This document shows positions 10,101-16,329 of a stretch of DNA of 64,000 nt, piece by piece. The stretch lies in assembly GCF_002959965.1 (NCBI RefSeq), contig NZ_PREV01000027.1, forward strand, positions 682,001-746,000. The letters run 5' to 3'. Each line of letters begins with the position of its first letter. Positions within the stretch are counted from its first letter, which is position 1. This stretch comes from Microbulbifer pacificus (GTDB lineage Bacteria; Pseudomonadota; Gammaproteobacteria; Pseudomonadales; Cellvibrionaceae). Under the pieces are notes generated by a model, which did not search any database, was not told the origin of the DNA, and was given only the letters and a program-made list of their open reading frames with translations. A program made the position numbers and the translations under genes.

Positions 10101-13100
10101 AATCGCGTATTGCCCTGGGTGATCGGGTTTGTTAGTGGGAAAGCAGTAAACCACTACGATGGGACAAGTGATATAGCTCACGACCGCAGTCAGGTTGTTA
10201 CCGCTTTGCCGTATCAAAATAGTAACAAGGTCGAAAGTGTTACACGTTTCCCTGGAAACTCAGAACTGGAGCTTACCACCACCTATACATATGATGGTTT
10301 TGGCAATATATCTACTGAGACGTCTTCAGGGGTTAATGTCGAAGAAAGAGTATCTACCGCAAGCGACTATATAGATGCGCGATATCCAGGGACACTGACA
10401 AATGCATTGGATCAGCCAATTACCGTTACCTACGACGCACGTTTTGGCGCCCCTAAGAAAATAACAAATGCAAACTCAAAGTTCACTGAAAGTCAGTATG
10501 ACGGATTTGGTCGGGAGATTTCTCGAAAAAACTTGGATGGTGTTCAATTTTTAACTGACTATAGTATTTGCAGTTCTTCAGATTGTCCGGTGTACAACGG
10601 TTTAATTGCGGCATACAAAGTCACAACGAGTTCATCCATTACTCCTTATTCTGAGCGGTACTTTGATATTCTGGGGCGACCGGTACAGCTAGATATTGAA
10701 TCTTTTGATGGGAGCAAGAAGTCTAGGAAAGAATACAATTACGATGAAACCGGTCGGCTTTACCTGGAAACCGAGCCTTATTTTGTAGGTGGTGCAAAGC
10801 CTATTTCGATTTACAAGTACGATATTCGAAATCGAATTGAAACGGTTCAGAAACCGGGTGGGGGTGAGGTCAGAGCAACCTTTACTCCTTTGGCTTCTGA
10901 AGGACAGGTGAAAGTCGCGATTGAAGAAGATATCTATAACCACGCGGGTAATTTTGAAGAGACGCAAACGAAGGTTTCTTACTACGATATCACCGGTGAT
11001 CTGGTTAAAACTATAGACGCATTTGGTACTTCAGACCAGATATCCACAGTTTTTGAATATGATGGAATGGGTCTTTTGAAAAATGTTGAAATTAATGGAG
11101 ACGCTTCCACGAAATCAAGTTTCGGGTATGACTCCGCCGGAAATAGAGTTTCACTGAATGATCCGAATTTTGGCACGATAACTACAATTTACACCGCACT
11201 GAATGAACTTTGGAATCAGACTGACGGAGAGCTTCAGGAAACCGACTATCGCTATGACAAGTTGGGACGCTTGATCGAAATAACGGATGCCGATGGTGTA
11301 GCCACCTGGAACTTTGACCCTGAAGGTGCAGTTGGGGAGCTCGATAGCGTCATCTATCAAGAGGGTGGGTCAGACGTTTTCCGTGAAAGTTATTTTTACG
11401 TAAATTCAAAACTGGACTATAAAACGACGACCCTTATTGCAGGCGGATTAACCAGAACCTACCGGCATGACTACGATTATGACGGCGCGGGGCGATTGCA
11501 GGCGATTACTTATCCAAGCGGAATCGAAGCGCACTATCAATACAATGCAGCAGGCTACCTGGAAACCATCACCGATGGAGATTCATTGCTCAAAAAAATC
11601 ACGGATACCTCTGCGAGCGGTCAGTCTGTCGAAGAATTCTATGGCAATAATGTTGCGACAAGCCGCACCTACAATCCAATGACCGGTCAGTTAGAATCCA
11701 TTGCCACATTGGGTTCAGCTGCAATCCAGAACAATAGCTATGAATGGCGTACCAACGGTACTTTAGAGAGCCGGGTCTCCTCAATGGGAACCGAAAGGCG
11801 GGAAGAATTCGTATACGACTCGATCAATCGGCTCAAAAATTCGGAAACTCGAATCGACGGTACCTTAGTGCGTACGCTCTCTACTCAGTATGACAAGTTA
11901 GGGAATATTTTGGCGAAAACAAGCAGCAATGCCTCGGATACCAATGTCAGTGGTTATCAGTATGGTCAGGGAGGCAATGCCGGCCGTAATGCCGTCAGTT
12001 ACGTGTCTGTCGATGGTGCTGCCTATAACCTCTACTATGACAATAATGGTGCCATTACTACCTATGATGCCGCCTCTGGTGACGACAAGTGGGTGACCTG
12101 GAATGGAAGACATTTGCCAACAGAAGTGACCGTGGGGAGCTCCAAGTCGACACAAACGCCAACGGCAAGAGACCGTTTTAAGTATGGCCCGAACGGTCAG
12201 CGGTTCTATCGTGAAAGTGCATGGTGGGATGAATCAAGCCAGTCAGTGCATTCGGAAAAAGCGTTTATAGTAGGAAACTATGAGGATCTCCTTCCTGCAA
12301 ACGATCCTGATTACCAGCGTATTCAAAAGGTTCAGATCGAAAGTAGCGTGCAACATATTGCGCTTACCTATTTGGCTGGTGTATCTGTTGGTACATTCGA
12401 ATACATTCATCGGGATCATCTTGGTTCTGTAGAGAAAGTTACTGACGAGTCAGGAAACGTCATTCTGAGCAGTAGCTTCGATGCCTTCGGGTCTCGTCGT
12501 GATTCCACCTGGCAGAGCGAGATAAGTGCTAATGATCTGGAAACCATACTCAGTTCTCAGGGGTTGACTACGAAGCGGGGGTTCACGGGCCATGAGCATC
12601 TGGATCGCACCGGTCTGATCCATATGAACGGACGCCTGTATGACCCGGTTCTGGGACGTTTCCTGAGTTCGGATCCGTTTGTACAGGCGCCGTCGAATAG
12701 TCAGAGCTGGAATCGGTACAGTTATGTGTTTAACAGTCCGGTTAACTTCACTGATCCCAGCGGGTACATGGGCATCCGCCAGAAGTTCCCTGATGCAGGA
12801 GGTGGTCGAAGCAGCGACGGCTGGGATGTCTATGTTTTGGGCAGCCAAGTGGGCAGCGGGTTTAGTGAAATTTCGTGGCATGATGTTATGCGTGAGTACG
12901 GCAGCTACTACGATAATCTCAGGACACCGGGTGAGGAGATAGCAATTAGCTCTTCCATGAAGGAAGATAATACGCAAACGGAAGAAGTTCAGGTTTGCGG
13001 GGGAGGGTCGTTTAACACAGCGGGAGAGTGTGTTGCACAAGAGGGCGGCTTTATAGACGGCTTTAAGCAGTACTTTTCTGATCAGGCGAAGTTCCTCTCT

Positions 13101-13502
13101 CACCTCGATGACTTGGCTGGCGCAAACGGGCCAGAAGCGCAAGCGCGTGCAAGGGTTTCTCACGGAATACTTATGGCAGGGGTTAGGGCTATCTCTCAGG
13201 GCTTACAGATTACATACAACGGGGAAGTTGTTAGTGCTCGCGATATAGCATTAAAGCAATTTGGCGAAATGGTCCAAAATAATCCAAGTTATTTCGGAGG
13301 GCGTTTTGCCGCGAATCTTGGGACCTCTGCTACTTTAAGCCTGCCTTTCTATACGGCAGGCGCTGGAGGGACCGTAGCAACATTTGTGCTTGGTATTTCT
13401 CTGCAAACCACGGCCAGTCTTGGCGGCGGGATAAGAGCAATTGAAAATGGGATGAGTAATCCTATTGATGTTATTACCCACGGCGTTTACGGGAGTCAGT
13501 AG
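7134..13502 (+). CDS. secreted SpvB/Rhs-repeat giant protein with variable C-terminal tip
   Basis: A 2122-residue polymorphic-toxin-type protein. Order: Sec signal peptide (FSAFLLLCSSGSALA), three fibronectin III-like modules (about 119-222, 223-330, 332-432), an SpvB-type domain starting VSPAVSLAPGTSPGSIEYDA (about 437-745), a TcdB-middle-like integrin/propeller segment (about 755-870), and many YD repeats (about 1040-1870) closing with the core motifs GRFLSSDPF and FTDPSGY near 1875. The last 245 residues are the variable tip; it contains a Gly/Ala-rich hydrophobic stretch (about 2055-2110) suggestive of membrane insertion rather than a known nuclease. Start is GTG 7134 with no strong RBS. 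A Sec signal argues against type VI loading. A small membrane-protein gene follows after eight bases. Base composition is clearly more AT-rich than the neighbours, indicating transfer. Confidence 0.88.
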   Translation: MKKILRKFSAFLLLCSSGSALAVGLSGPTTHTTGQFRINLEGNSGYTSRLYLTLDGSTVVGNWNTLGKNHQDVSLGESGSYVFKLTVATTCLQFYKGTCMEPAGEQSALHYVDVALKPNTPTSASFSEITSGSTDRNGQFKFNWGASPTPPKITGYQVEEQANSGPSWGEIYRQSNTSTRSIQVPSSGQLDDGTYRYRVRAFTTVGSTTNWGDYIYSSTITVNRKPDQLGTFTQPGAGTQTTTFQVAWSSISGQFDPISKYELQCKIPGQSAWGDASCTKSDNSITDNGTSNLKVITLPAGAEGTYSFRARACNAKGCGGWSPTKTVPVDIPLPLPGNASFEALPEDSDYGDYDIRWKLPSGTVTSYELQRQCKSGTATCGTNGWQDIEPTGGPLSRIFEARGDVADKYQYRVKGCNVDACATSWATTPWIDVHNLDGVSPAVSLAPGTSPGSIEYDAGVTYQGDAVVSVPIQAAPGVNGLMPSVGIHYSGARYRQRNNEVLPEDILGYGWQISGMSAIRRCVKNRPETDSIELDSTDSICLDGEPLVLVSGTHWQSGARYRTLRDSFRLIELKVLNGKTWFQVSEPNGEIKEYGKTPDSRLKAGNSVHFGWTLNKVLDSFGNEVNYLYHRDTVEGINYPLEITYGQNGDAKIEFFYGTRNDAPPQPLNHGEIEQEQLVLLHHIKVSLDEKLVREYRLITEPDTEQYRRLKYVQLCGYDELGQTSECFEPLSISWLDPDGENPIDFKTGVGEVTDGLGKTTQFHHAMMREGSVDGLFGERPFGEGVIPAGTKLLAPVNGDYRCVVTEVRRSNGFANGWHVTRYSYQGTGLVSNNHWGFLGYYAQKIADDETGIVTYKQFRSDFPYMGKVARIEQYEGNFDDSLQILTSQQFHHQSLTLDVEAGVTLYPFVKQKLQTQIEGNEVIGYIAEETSLTKEAKAGYGEFVDGEVHRKIYSKNAQFNADQGAWGDVQLATLSGVERTTESVFTLNNRVLPWVIGFVSGKAVNHYDGTSDIAHDRSQVVTALPYQNSNKVESVTRFPGNSELELTTTYTYDGFGNISTETSSGVNVEERVSTASDYIDARYPGTLTNALDQPITVTYDARFGAPKKITNANSKFTESQYDGFGREISRKNLDGVQFLTDYSICSSSDCPVYNGLIAAYKVTTSSSITPYSERYFDILGRPVQLDIESFDGSKKSRKEYNYDETGRLYLETEPYFVGGAKPISIYKYDIRNRIETVQKPGGGEVRATFTPLASEGQVKVAIEEDIYNHAGNFEETQTKVSYYDITGDLVKTIDAFGTSDQISTVFEYDGMGLLKNVEINGDASTKSSFGYDSAGNRVSLNDPNFGTITTIYTALNELWNQTDGELQETDYRYDKLGRLIEITDADGVATWNFDPEGAVGELDSVIYQEGGSDVFRESYFYVNSKLDYKTTTLIAGGLTRTYRHDYDYDGAGRLQAITYPSGIEAHYQYNAAGYLETITDGDSLLKKITDTSASGQSVEEFYGNNVATSRTYNPMTGQLESIATLGSAAIQNNSYEWRTNGTLESRVSSMGTERREEFVYDSINRLKNSETRIDGTLVRTLSTQYDKLGNILAKTSSNASDTNVSGYQYGQGGNAGRNAVSYVSVDGAAYNLYYDNNGAITTYDAASGDDKWVTWNGRHLPTEVTVGSSKSTQTPTARDRFKYGPNGQRFYRESAWWDESSQSVHSEKAFIVGNYEDLLPANDPDYQRIQKVQIESSVQHIALTYLAGVSVGTFEYIHRDHLGSVEKVTDESGNVILSSSFDAFGSRRDSTWQSEISANDLETILSSQGLTTKRGFTGHEHLDRTGLIHMNGRLYDPVLGRFLSSDPFVQAPSNSQSWNRYSYVFNSPVNFTDPSGYMGIRQKFPDAGGGRSSDGWDVYVLGSQVGSGFSEISWHDVMREYGSYYDNLRTPGEEIAISSSMKEDNTQTEEVQVCGGGSFNTAGECVAQEGGFIDGFKQYFSDQAKFLSHLDDLAGANGPEAQARARVSHGILMAGVRAISQGLQITYNGEVVSARDIALKQFGEMVQNNPSYFGGRFAANLGTSATLSLPFYTAGAGGTVATFVLGISLQTTASLGGGIRAIENGMSNPIDVITHGVYGSQ

Positions 13503-13510
13503 GAGGCAGA

Positions 13511-13816
13511 ATGATTAAGCTGAAATGTAAAAGTTGTGGCAAAGATGGTATCCCGCTTCTAGCCAAGATATTTATGAGGAAGGGGCGTAACGTGCGCTGC
13601 ACAGAATGCGCGACTGAATATAATTATTCGCGTGGATACGGCTTGCTAATTAATCTTGTCGCAGCAGGGCTGGGCACATTGCTGTTTTACTTAATCTTTT
13701 TTGTAAGCATTGGTCATGCGGTAATTTTATGGCTGGCGGCGGCAATATTGTTTGGAGGGTTGGCAATGCTGCTAGCTCCCATTAAGCCTATTGAACCTCG
13801 TAATCGCAGTCGGTAG
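13511..13816 (+). CDS. zinc-ribbon plus two-TM small protein, candidate Rhs immunity
   Basis: 101 residues. The N-terminus has two Cys pairs (CKSCGKDG at about 7-14 and CTEC at about 31-34) that resemble a zinc ribbon; two hydrophobic segments follow (about 48-68 and 70-90), and the end is basic (RNRSR). An AGGAGG sits just upstream of ATG 13511 and only eight bases separate it from the rhs stop, so it is translationally coupled. Position, size and membrane nature fit an immunity protein against a membrane-acting Rhs tip. No family was recognised and the role is inferred from context alone. Confidence 0.6.
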   Translation: MIKLKCKSCGKDGIPLLAKIFMRKGRNVRCTECATEYNYSRGYGLLINLVAAGLGTLLFYLIFFVSIGHAVILWLAAAILFGGLAMLLAPIKPIEPRNRSR

Positions 13817-13849
13817 GGTAGCCTTCTTTTACCCGCCAATTAAAATCTC

Positions 13850-13882
13850 AAAGCCCCGGGAGGTTGTTCTGCCGGGGCTTTG
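13850..13882 (+). terminator. terminator after the rhs-immunity pair
   Basis: AAAGCCCCGG followed by 12 bases and CCGGGGCTTT: a 10-bp stem, 34 bases after the small gene. It closes the rhs transcript and also marks the switch from AT-rich to GC-rich sequence. Confidence 0.75.
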
Positions 13883-13900
13883 CCGTATCTGGCGATGGAG

Positions 13901-14041
13901 TCAGTGAGACGCCTGCTGGATAACCGTCTCCAGCATCTCGCTGACAAACTTTTGCTTGGCCTTGGGCAGCAGGGCCACCTGCTCGATCTGGCGCTGTAGC
14001 TTGGGGGCAGGCCCCCGCTTGGCCGCCGTGTCCTTCAATGT
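13901..14041 (-). pseudogene. C-terminal remnant of an integrative-element transcriptional regulator
   Basis: On the minus strand the frame ending at 13901 encodes a tail containing GPAPKLQRQIEQVALLPKAK and KFVSEMLETVIQQASH, then a stop. This pattern (GPxPKL, helix, LPKxKQ, helix) is what I know from the C-termini of HTH regulators carried by phages and integrative elements. An in-frame stop lies only about six codons upstream of the conserved part (codon at about 14042), so the DNA-binding N-terminus is missing. The break is just before the start of the primase fragment on the plus strand, as if two ends of a deleted element were joined. Family assignment is from memory of the pattern. Confidence 0.5.
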
Positions 14042-14063
14042 TTAGCCAAAACTGGGGAAAACC

Positions 14064-14465
14064 ATGGCGCGCATCGCAGACGAAGTGATCGGGCGGATCA
14101 AGGCGGAGGTGTCCCTGGAGCGGCTGGTGGAGACCTTCGGGGTCGAGCTGAAGAAGAAGCACGGCAGGGACGAGGTGGGCCGCTGCCCCTTCCACGACGA
14201 CCGGACCCCGTCGCTGGTGGTCAGTCCGCAGTCCAACCTGTGGCACTGTCTGGGGGCTTGCAACACCGGCGGCAGCGTGATCGACTGGGTAATGAAAACC
14301 CAGGGCATCAGCTTCCGCCACGCGGTGGAGATACTGCGGGACGATATCCCGGCCCTGGCTGCGTCGGCCGGCAAGCCGGTCAAGCACAGCACTGCGCAAA
14401 AAATGGAAGTGCTGCTGTCCGAGGACGACGAGGCCCTGCAGCTGCTCAACCCCAAGATGAAATAA
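14064..14465 (+). pseudogene. truncated CHC2-zinc-finger DNA primase (N-terminal fragment)
   Basis: 133 residues holding the CHC2 zinc-binding domain of DnaG/plasmid-type primases: CPFHDDRTPSLVV (about 36-48) and WHCLGACNTGGSVIDWV (about 56-72), with the usual FRHAVEIL helix after it. The domain recognises single-stranded template. The toprim catalytic core that should follow for several hundred residues is absent: after SEDDEALQLL the frame stops. The codons are very GC-rich, unlike the rhs genes on either side, so this is debris of a plasmid- or ICE-like replicon. If translated it could be only a zinc-finger peptide. Confidence 0.8.
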
Positions 14466-14722
14466 ACCAGCTGCCGTATCCGCTGGACAAAATCCTCAAC
14501 ACCGCGAACAGCCTGCGTCAAACCGGCACCACCGGCGCCAGCACCGGCGAGCTAATCGCCGCCGCCTTCGTCCTGGAGCGCATGGAATACCTGCCGCAAG
14601 GTTGGGGCGTCATCGAGGCGTGGGAGCGGCTCGATATCGAATGGCAGCACTACGTCAAGCACCTGCGCCAGGACTGCCGGCACCTGATCGAAGCCATCGA
14701 AGAAGCCGCGCCGCCGTTCTAG
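14462..14722 (+). pseudogene. small integrative-element ORF lacking an ATG start
   Basis: The frame reads (I/M)NQLPYPLDKILNTANSLRQ and on to LIEAIEEAAPPF, 86 codons with good coding composition. The codon where translation would naturally begin is ATA at 14462, overlapping the stop TAA of the primase fragment. A single G-to-A change from ATG would explain it and would also have turned an upstream TGA into this TAA, an ordinary ATGA start/stop overlap. The next ATG (14583) would skip half the conserved part. It resembles small hypothetical genes beside primases in integrative elements; function unknown. Confidence 0.5.
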
Positions 14723-14732
14723 CGACCAACCA

Positions 14733-14752
14733 GGAGGGGCAAACGCCCCTCC
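14733..14752. terminator. hairpin after the small element ORF
   Basis: GGAGGGGC-AAAC-GCCCCTCC: a perfect 8-bp GC stem with 4-base loop, 10 bases after the stop. There is no long T run, so termination is plausible but not certain. Confidence 0.5.
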
Positions 14753-14791
14753 GCTTTAGCCGCTTGCAGCGGCCGAACCGGCCGCCTGTCG

Positions 14792-14827
14792 GCTGCCCTT
14801 CGGGCGCTGGCGCGCCCGGAGGGCAGC
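14792..14827. repeat. long GC-rich inverted repeat in element debris
   Basis: The arms GCTGCCCTTCGGGCG and CGCCCGGAGGGCAGC pair with one mismatch. Adjacent GCGGCCGAACCGGCCGC (about 14768-14784) is a second palindrome. Such clusters occur in replication or transfer origins, but no function can be assigned here. Confidence 0.45.
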
Positions 14828-14965
14828 TAAGCGGAAAAGCGCATTGCCACTGATTCCGCATCCCGCTAAGGTAAAACCCGCGTCGGGGCCAAAAGCCGGG
14901 AGGGAGCCGGCGGCGCCGGGAAAAGTGGAAGCTAAGCCGTTGATTGCACAGGGGAAAACCGCAAG

Positions 14966-15472
14966 TTGGCGCAGGACCGGCCTCGGGGTGATGTCTCTGC
15001 ACAAGAGGATTCGGGACTACTTTCGAAAGTAAAACCTAAAAACGTGAGCAATGCTCTAACCGGAATTGGCGGAGCAGGTCAGATTGCCGCAGGGCTTGCG
15101 GCTTGCGCAACCGGTGCAGGCTGTGTAATTGGAATTCCTTTAATCGTATTGGGGGTATCAAATATTGGCGAATCTGTTACTGCATTTATGAGCCCTACTG
15201 GTGATGGGTTTAATTTAACTCAAGCCGCTATTCAAGAAGCTTTCGATTTTTCAGATCAGCATGCTGTTGCTGCGAATGCAGTCCTCAACCTTACTGCAGA
15301 CTTGGCTGGGCTAAATGTACTTGCTGTACCCAAATATCTAGCAAAAATGACACCAAGGTATTCGTCTGACTTTCGAGCAGTCAGGTGGAGTATTACTCCT
15401 GCGGGGCTGGCTATAAATGGCGCGACAACAACAAGTACAGCTGCAAACGCTATACTTTCTCAGGACGAATAA
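14966..15472 (+). CDS. orphan Rhs-tip-like hydrophobic ORF (start unclear)
   Basis: An open frame from 14936 to the stop at 15472 with no good start: TTG 14966 and GTG 15044 are options, neither with an RBS. The C-terminal 140 residues begin NALTGIGGAGQIAAGLAAC and continue through a Gly/Ala/Ile-rich hydrophobic region (VIGIPLIVLGVSNIGESV), much like the tip of the rhs gene at 13300-13500 and like DUF4225-type Rhs ends as I remember them. Composition turns AT-rich at about 15030, inside the frame, so the N-terminal part is probably read-through of the GC-rich debris. Best interpretation: a displaced C-terminal tip cassette stripped of its Rhs core, paired with the gene at 15475. Confidence 0.5.
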   Translation: MAQDRPRGDVSAQEDSGLLSKVKPKNVSNALTGIGGAGQIAAGLAACATGAGCVIGIPLIVLGVSNIGESVTAFMSPTGDGFNLTQAAIQEAFDFSDQHAVAANAVLNLTADLAGLNVLAVPKYLAKMTPRYSSDFRAVRWSITPAGLAINGATTTSTAANAILSQDE

Positions 15473-15474
15473 TT

Positions 15475-15759
15475 ATGCATGATCTATTGTTATGGGTTGG
15501 GTCGCTAAAGTTCACGAAAATTCTATTTTATTGGACCTTGCTTCTAGTTTTTGAATTTCTTATTTGCACTGGGTTTGGTGGAAAAAAAATTTCTTCGAAA
15601 AGTTGGTTGTATAATTTTTGGTTGCCATTTGGTGTTTTTATTCCCATTTTTTGGCTTCTTAGACTGAGTGAACCAATGGCGATCGATGTTTTTGTTGCCT
15701 GCTCTATGGTAATTTTCTACAGTCTTATAAGGCCTGGTTTGAAATCGAAATTAATGTGA
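15475..15759 (+). CDS. small integral membrane protein, candidate second immunity
   Basis: 94 residues from ATG 15475, two bases after the orphan tip stop. Three hydrophobic segments are visible (LLWVGSLKFTKILFYWTLLL, NFWLPFGVFIPIFWLL, IDVFVACSMVIFYSLI), separated by short Lys-rich loops. AT-rich like the tip gene. By analogy with tip-immunity pairs in orphan rhs cassettes it may protect against the upstream ORF; no family was recognised. An earlier in-frame ATG at 15385 lies inside the tip gene and is unlikely. Confidence 0.5.
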   Translation: MHDLLLWVGSLKFTKILFYWTLLLVFEFLICTGFGGKKISSKSWLYNFWLPFGVFIPIFWLLRLSEPMAIDVFVACSMVIFYSLIRPGLKSKLM

Positions 15760-16083
15760 GGGTTAATTTTTTCCATAAATTTTGGTTCCACGATAGTCCG
15801 AAAACTCACTTTTCAACTAAATTTTAGTTGGTGAGTTTCGATCAATAGGATCGGAATCATCGATTCAAATTGGTCAGTCCAGGCAATAGTAACTGGGCCC
15901 ACGGCTATCCGGGCTCCGTGAGTTGCTGTGGCAGACGGTCGCCAAGCAAGAGAGAGGGTCCGGCCATGAGTTACGACAGGCACGGTCCCATACTCACTCG
16001 CGCCGACTGCACCGGCGTCAAGATTCAGAACGGTAATCAGCATGAAGCCAGCCACTGGCTTTTGTGACGACAGGTGGGAGGTC
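15760..16083. other. 324 bp without a recognisable gene
   Basis: Spans from the second membrane protein to the rhs fragment. Only short open frames occur on both strands and none resembles a known family. A GGGCCCACGGCTATCCGGGC stretch (about 15896) begins a GC-rich part, so composition changes again here. Probably further scar sequence of the island. Confidence 0.45.
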
Positions 16084-16146
16084 TGAAATGGAAGACATTT
16101 GCCAGCAGAAGTGACTGTAGGGAACTCCAAGTCGACACAAACGCCG
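16084..16146 (+). pseudogene. rhs core fragment
   Basis: About 60 bases matching 12108-12170 of the rhs gene (the part coding for WNGRHLP and the following Ser/Thr-rich residues) with about six differences, e.g. shared GGAAGACATTTGCCA and TCCAAGTCGACACAAACGCC. Similarity stops abruptly on both sides. It is a leftover of another, diverged rhs copy, next to the right direct repeat. Confidence 0.8.
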
Positions 16147-16165
16147 TACGCGATCACATCTGATT

Positions 16166-16329
16166 GGAAGTTTGTCCCGCCGCTGAGTGGATACAGCGCT
16201 TTGGGGCGGCTCTGATACGAGCCGCCCTTAATCTTGATTACCTAAAGTTAACCCTTCTTAACGCGGCCTTTTTGCGGGTTTGCGGCATTCTATCGCCATC
16301 CAATAAACACATTGGCCTCGCCGTGAATC
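16166..16329 (+). repeat. long direct repeat, right copy (partner 6513-6675)
   Basis: Begins with GGAAGTTTGTCCCGCCGCTGA, i.e. the codons GSLSRR-stop of the MaoC-like gene although that gene is 9.6 kb away, and continues through the intergenic region into the start of the intact efflux gene. Thus this copy preserves the chromosomal junction that probably existed before the island. Confidence 0.9.
16204..16227 (+). terminator. hairpin in right direct repeat
   Basis: GGGCGGCTC-TGATAC-GAGCCGCCC then TTAAT: a 9-bp stem. By position it is the terminator of the ancestral MaoC-like gene; the left copy has a different, shorter hairpin at 6552-6572. Confidence 0.65.

Noticed and set aside
10200..12760. 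Regular repeats in the rhs gene as possible CRISPR or tandem array
   Set aside because: Repeats are at protein level (YD repeats), with no conserved DNA unit or spacing.
7134..13502. Type VI secretion-loaded Rhs effector
   Set aside because: No PAAR or VgrG nearby, and the protein has a Sec signal peptide with FN3 and SpvB modules instead.
6513..16329. Island as an insertion sequence or transposon
   Set aside because: No transposase or integrase, no terminal inverted repeats, and the direct repeats are too long and are coding/intergenic host sequence.
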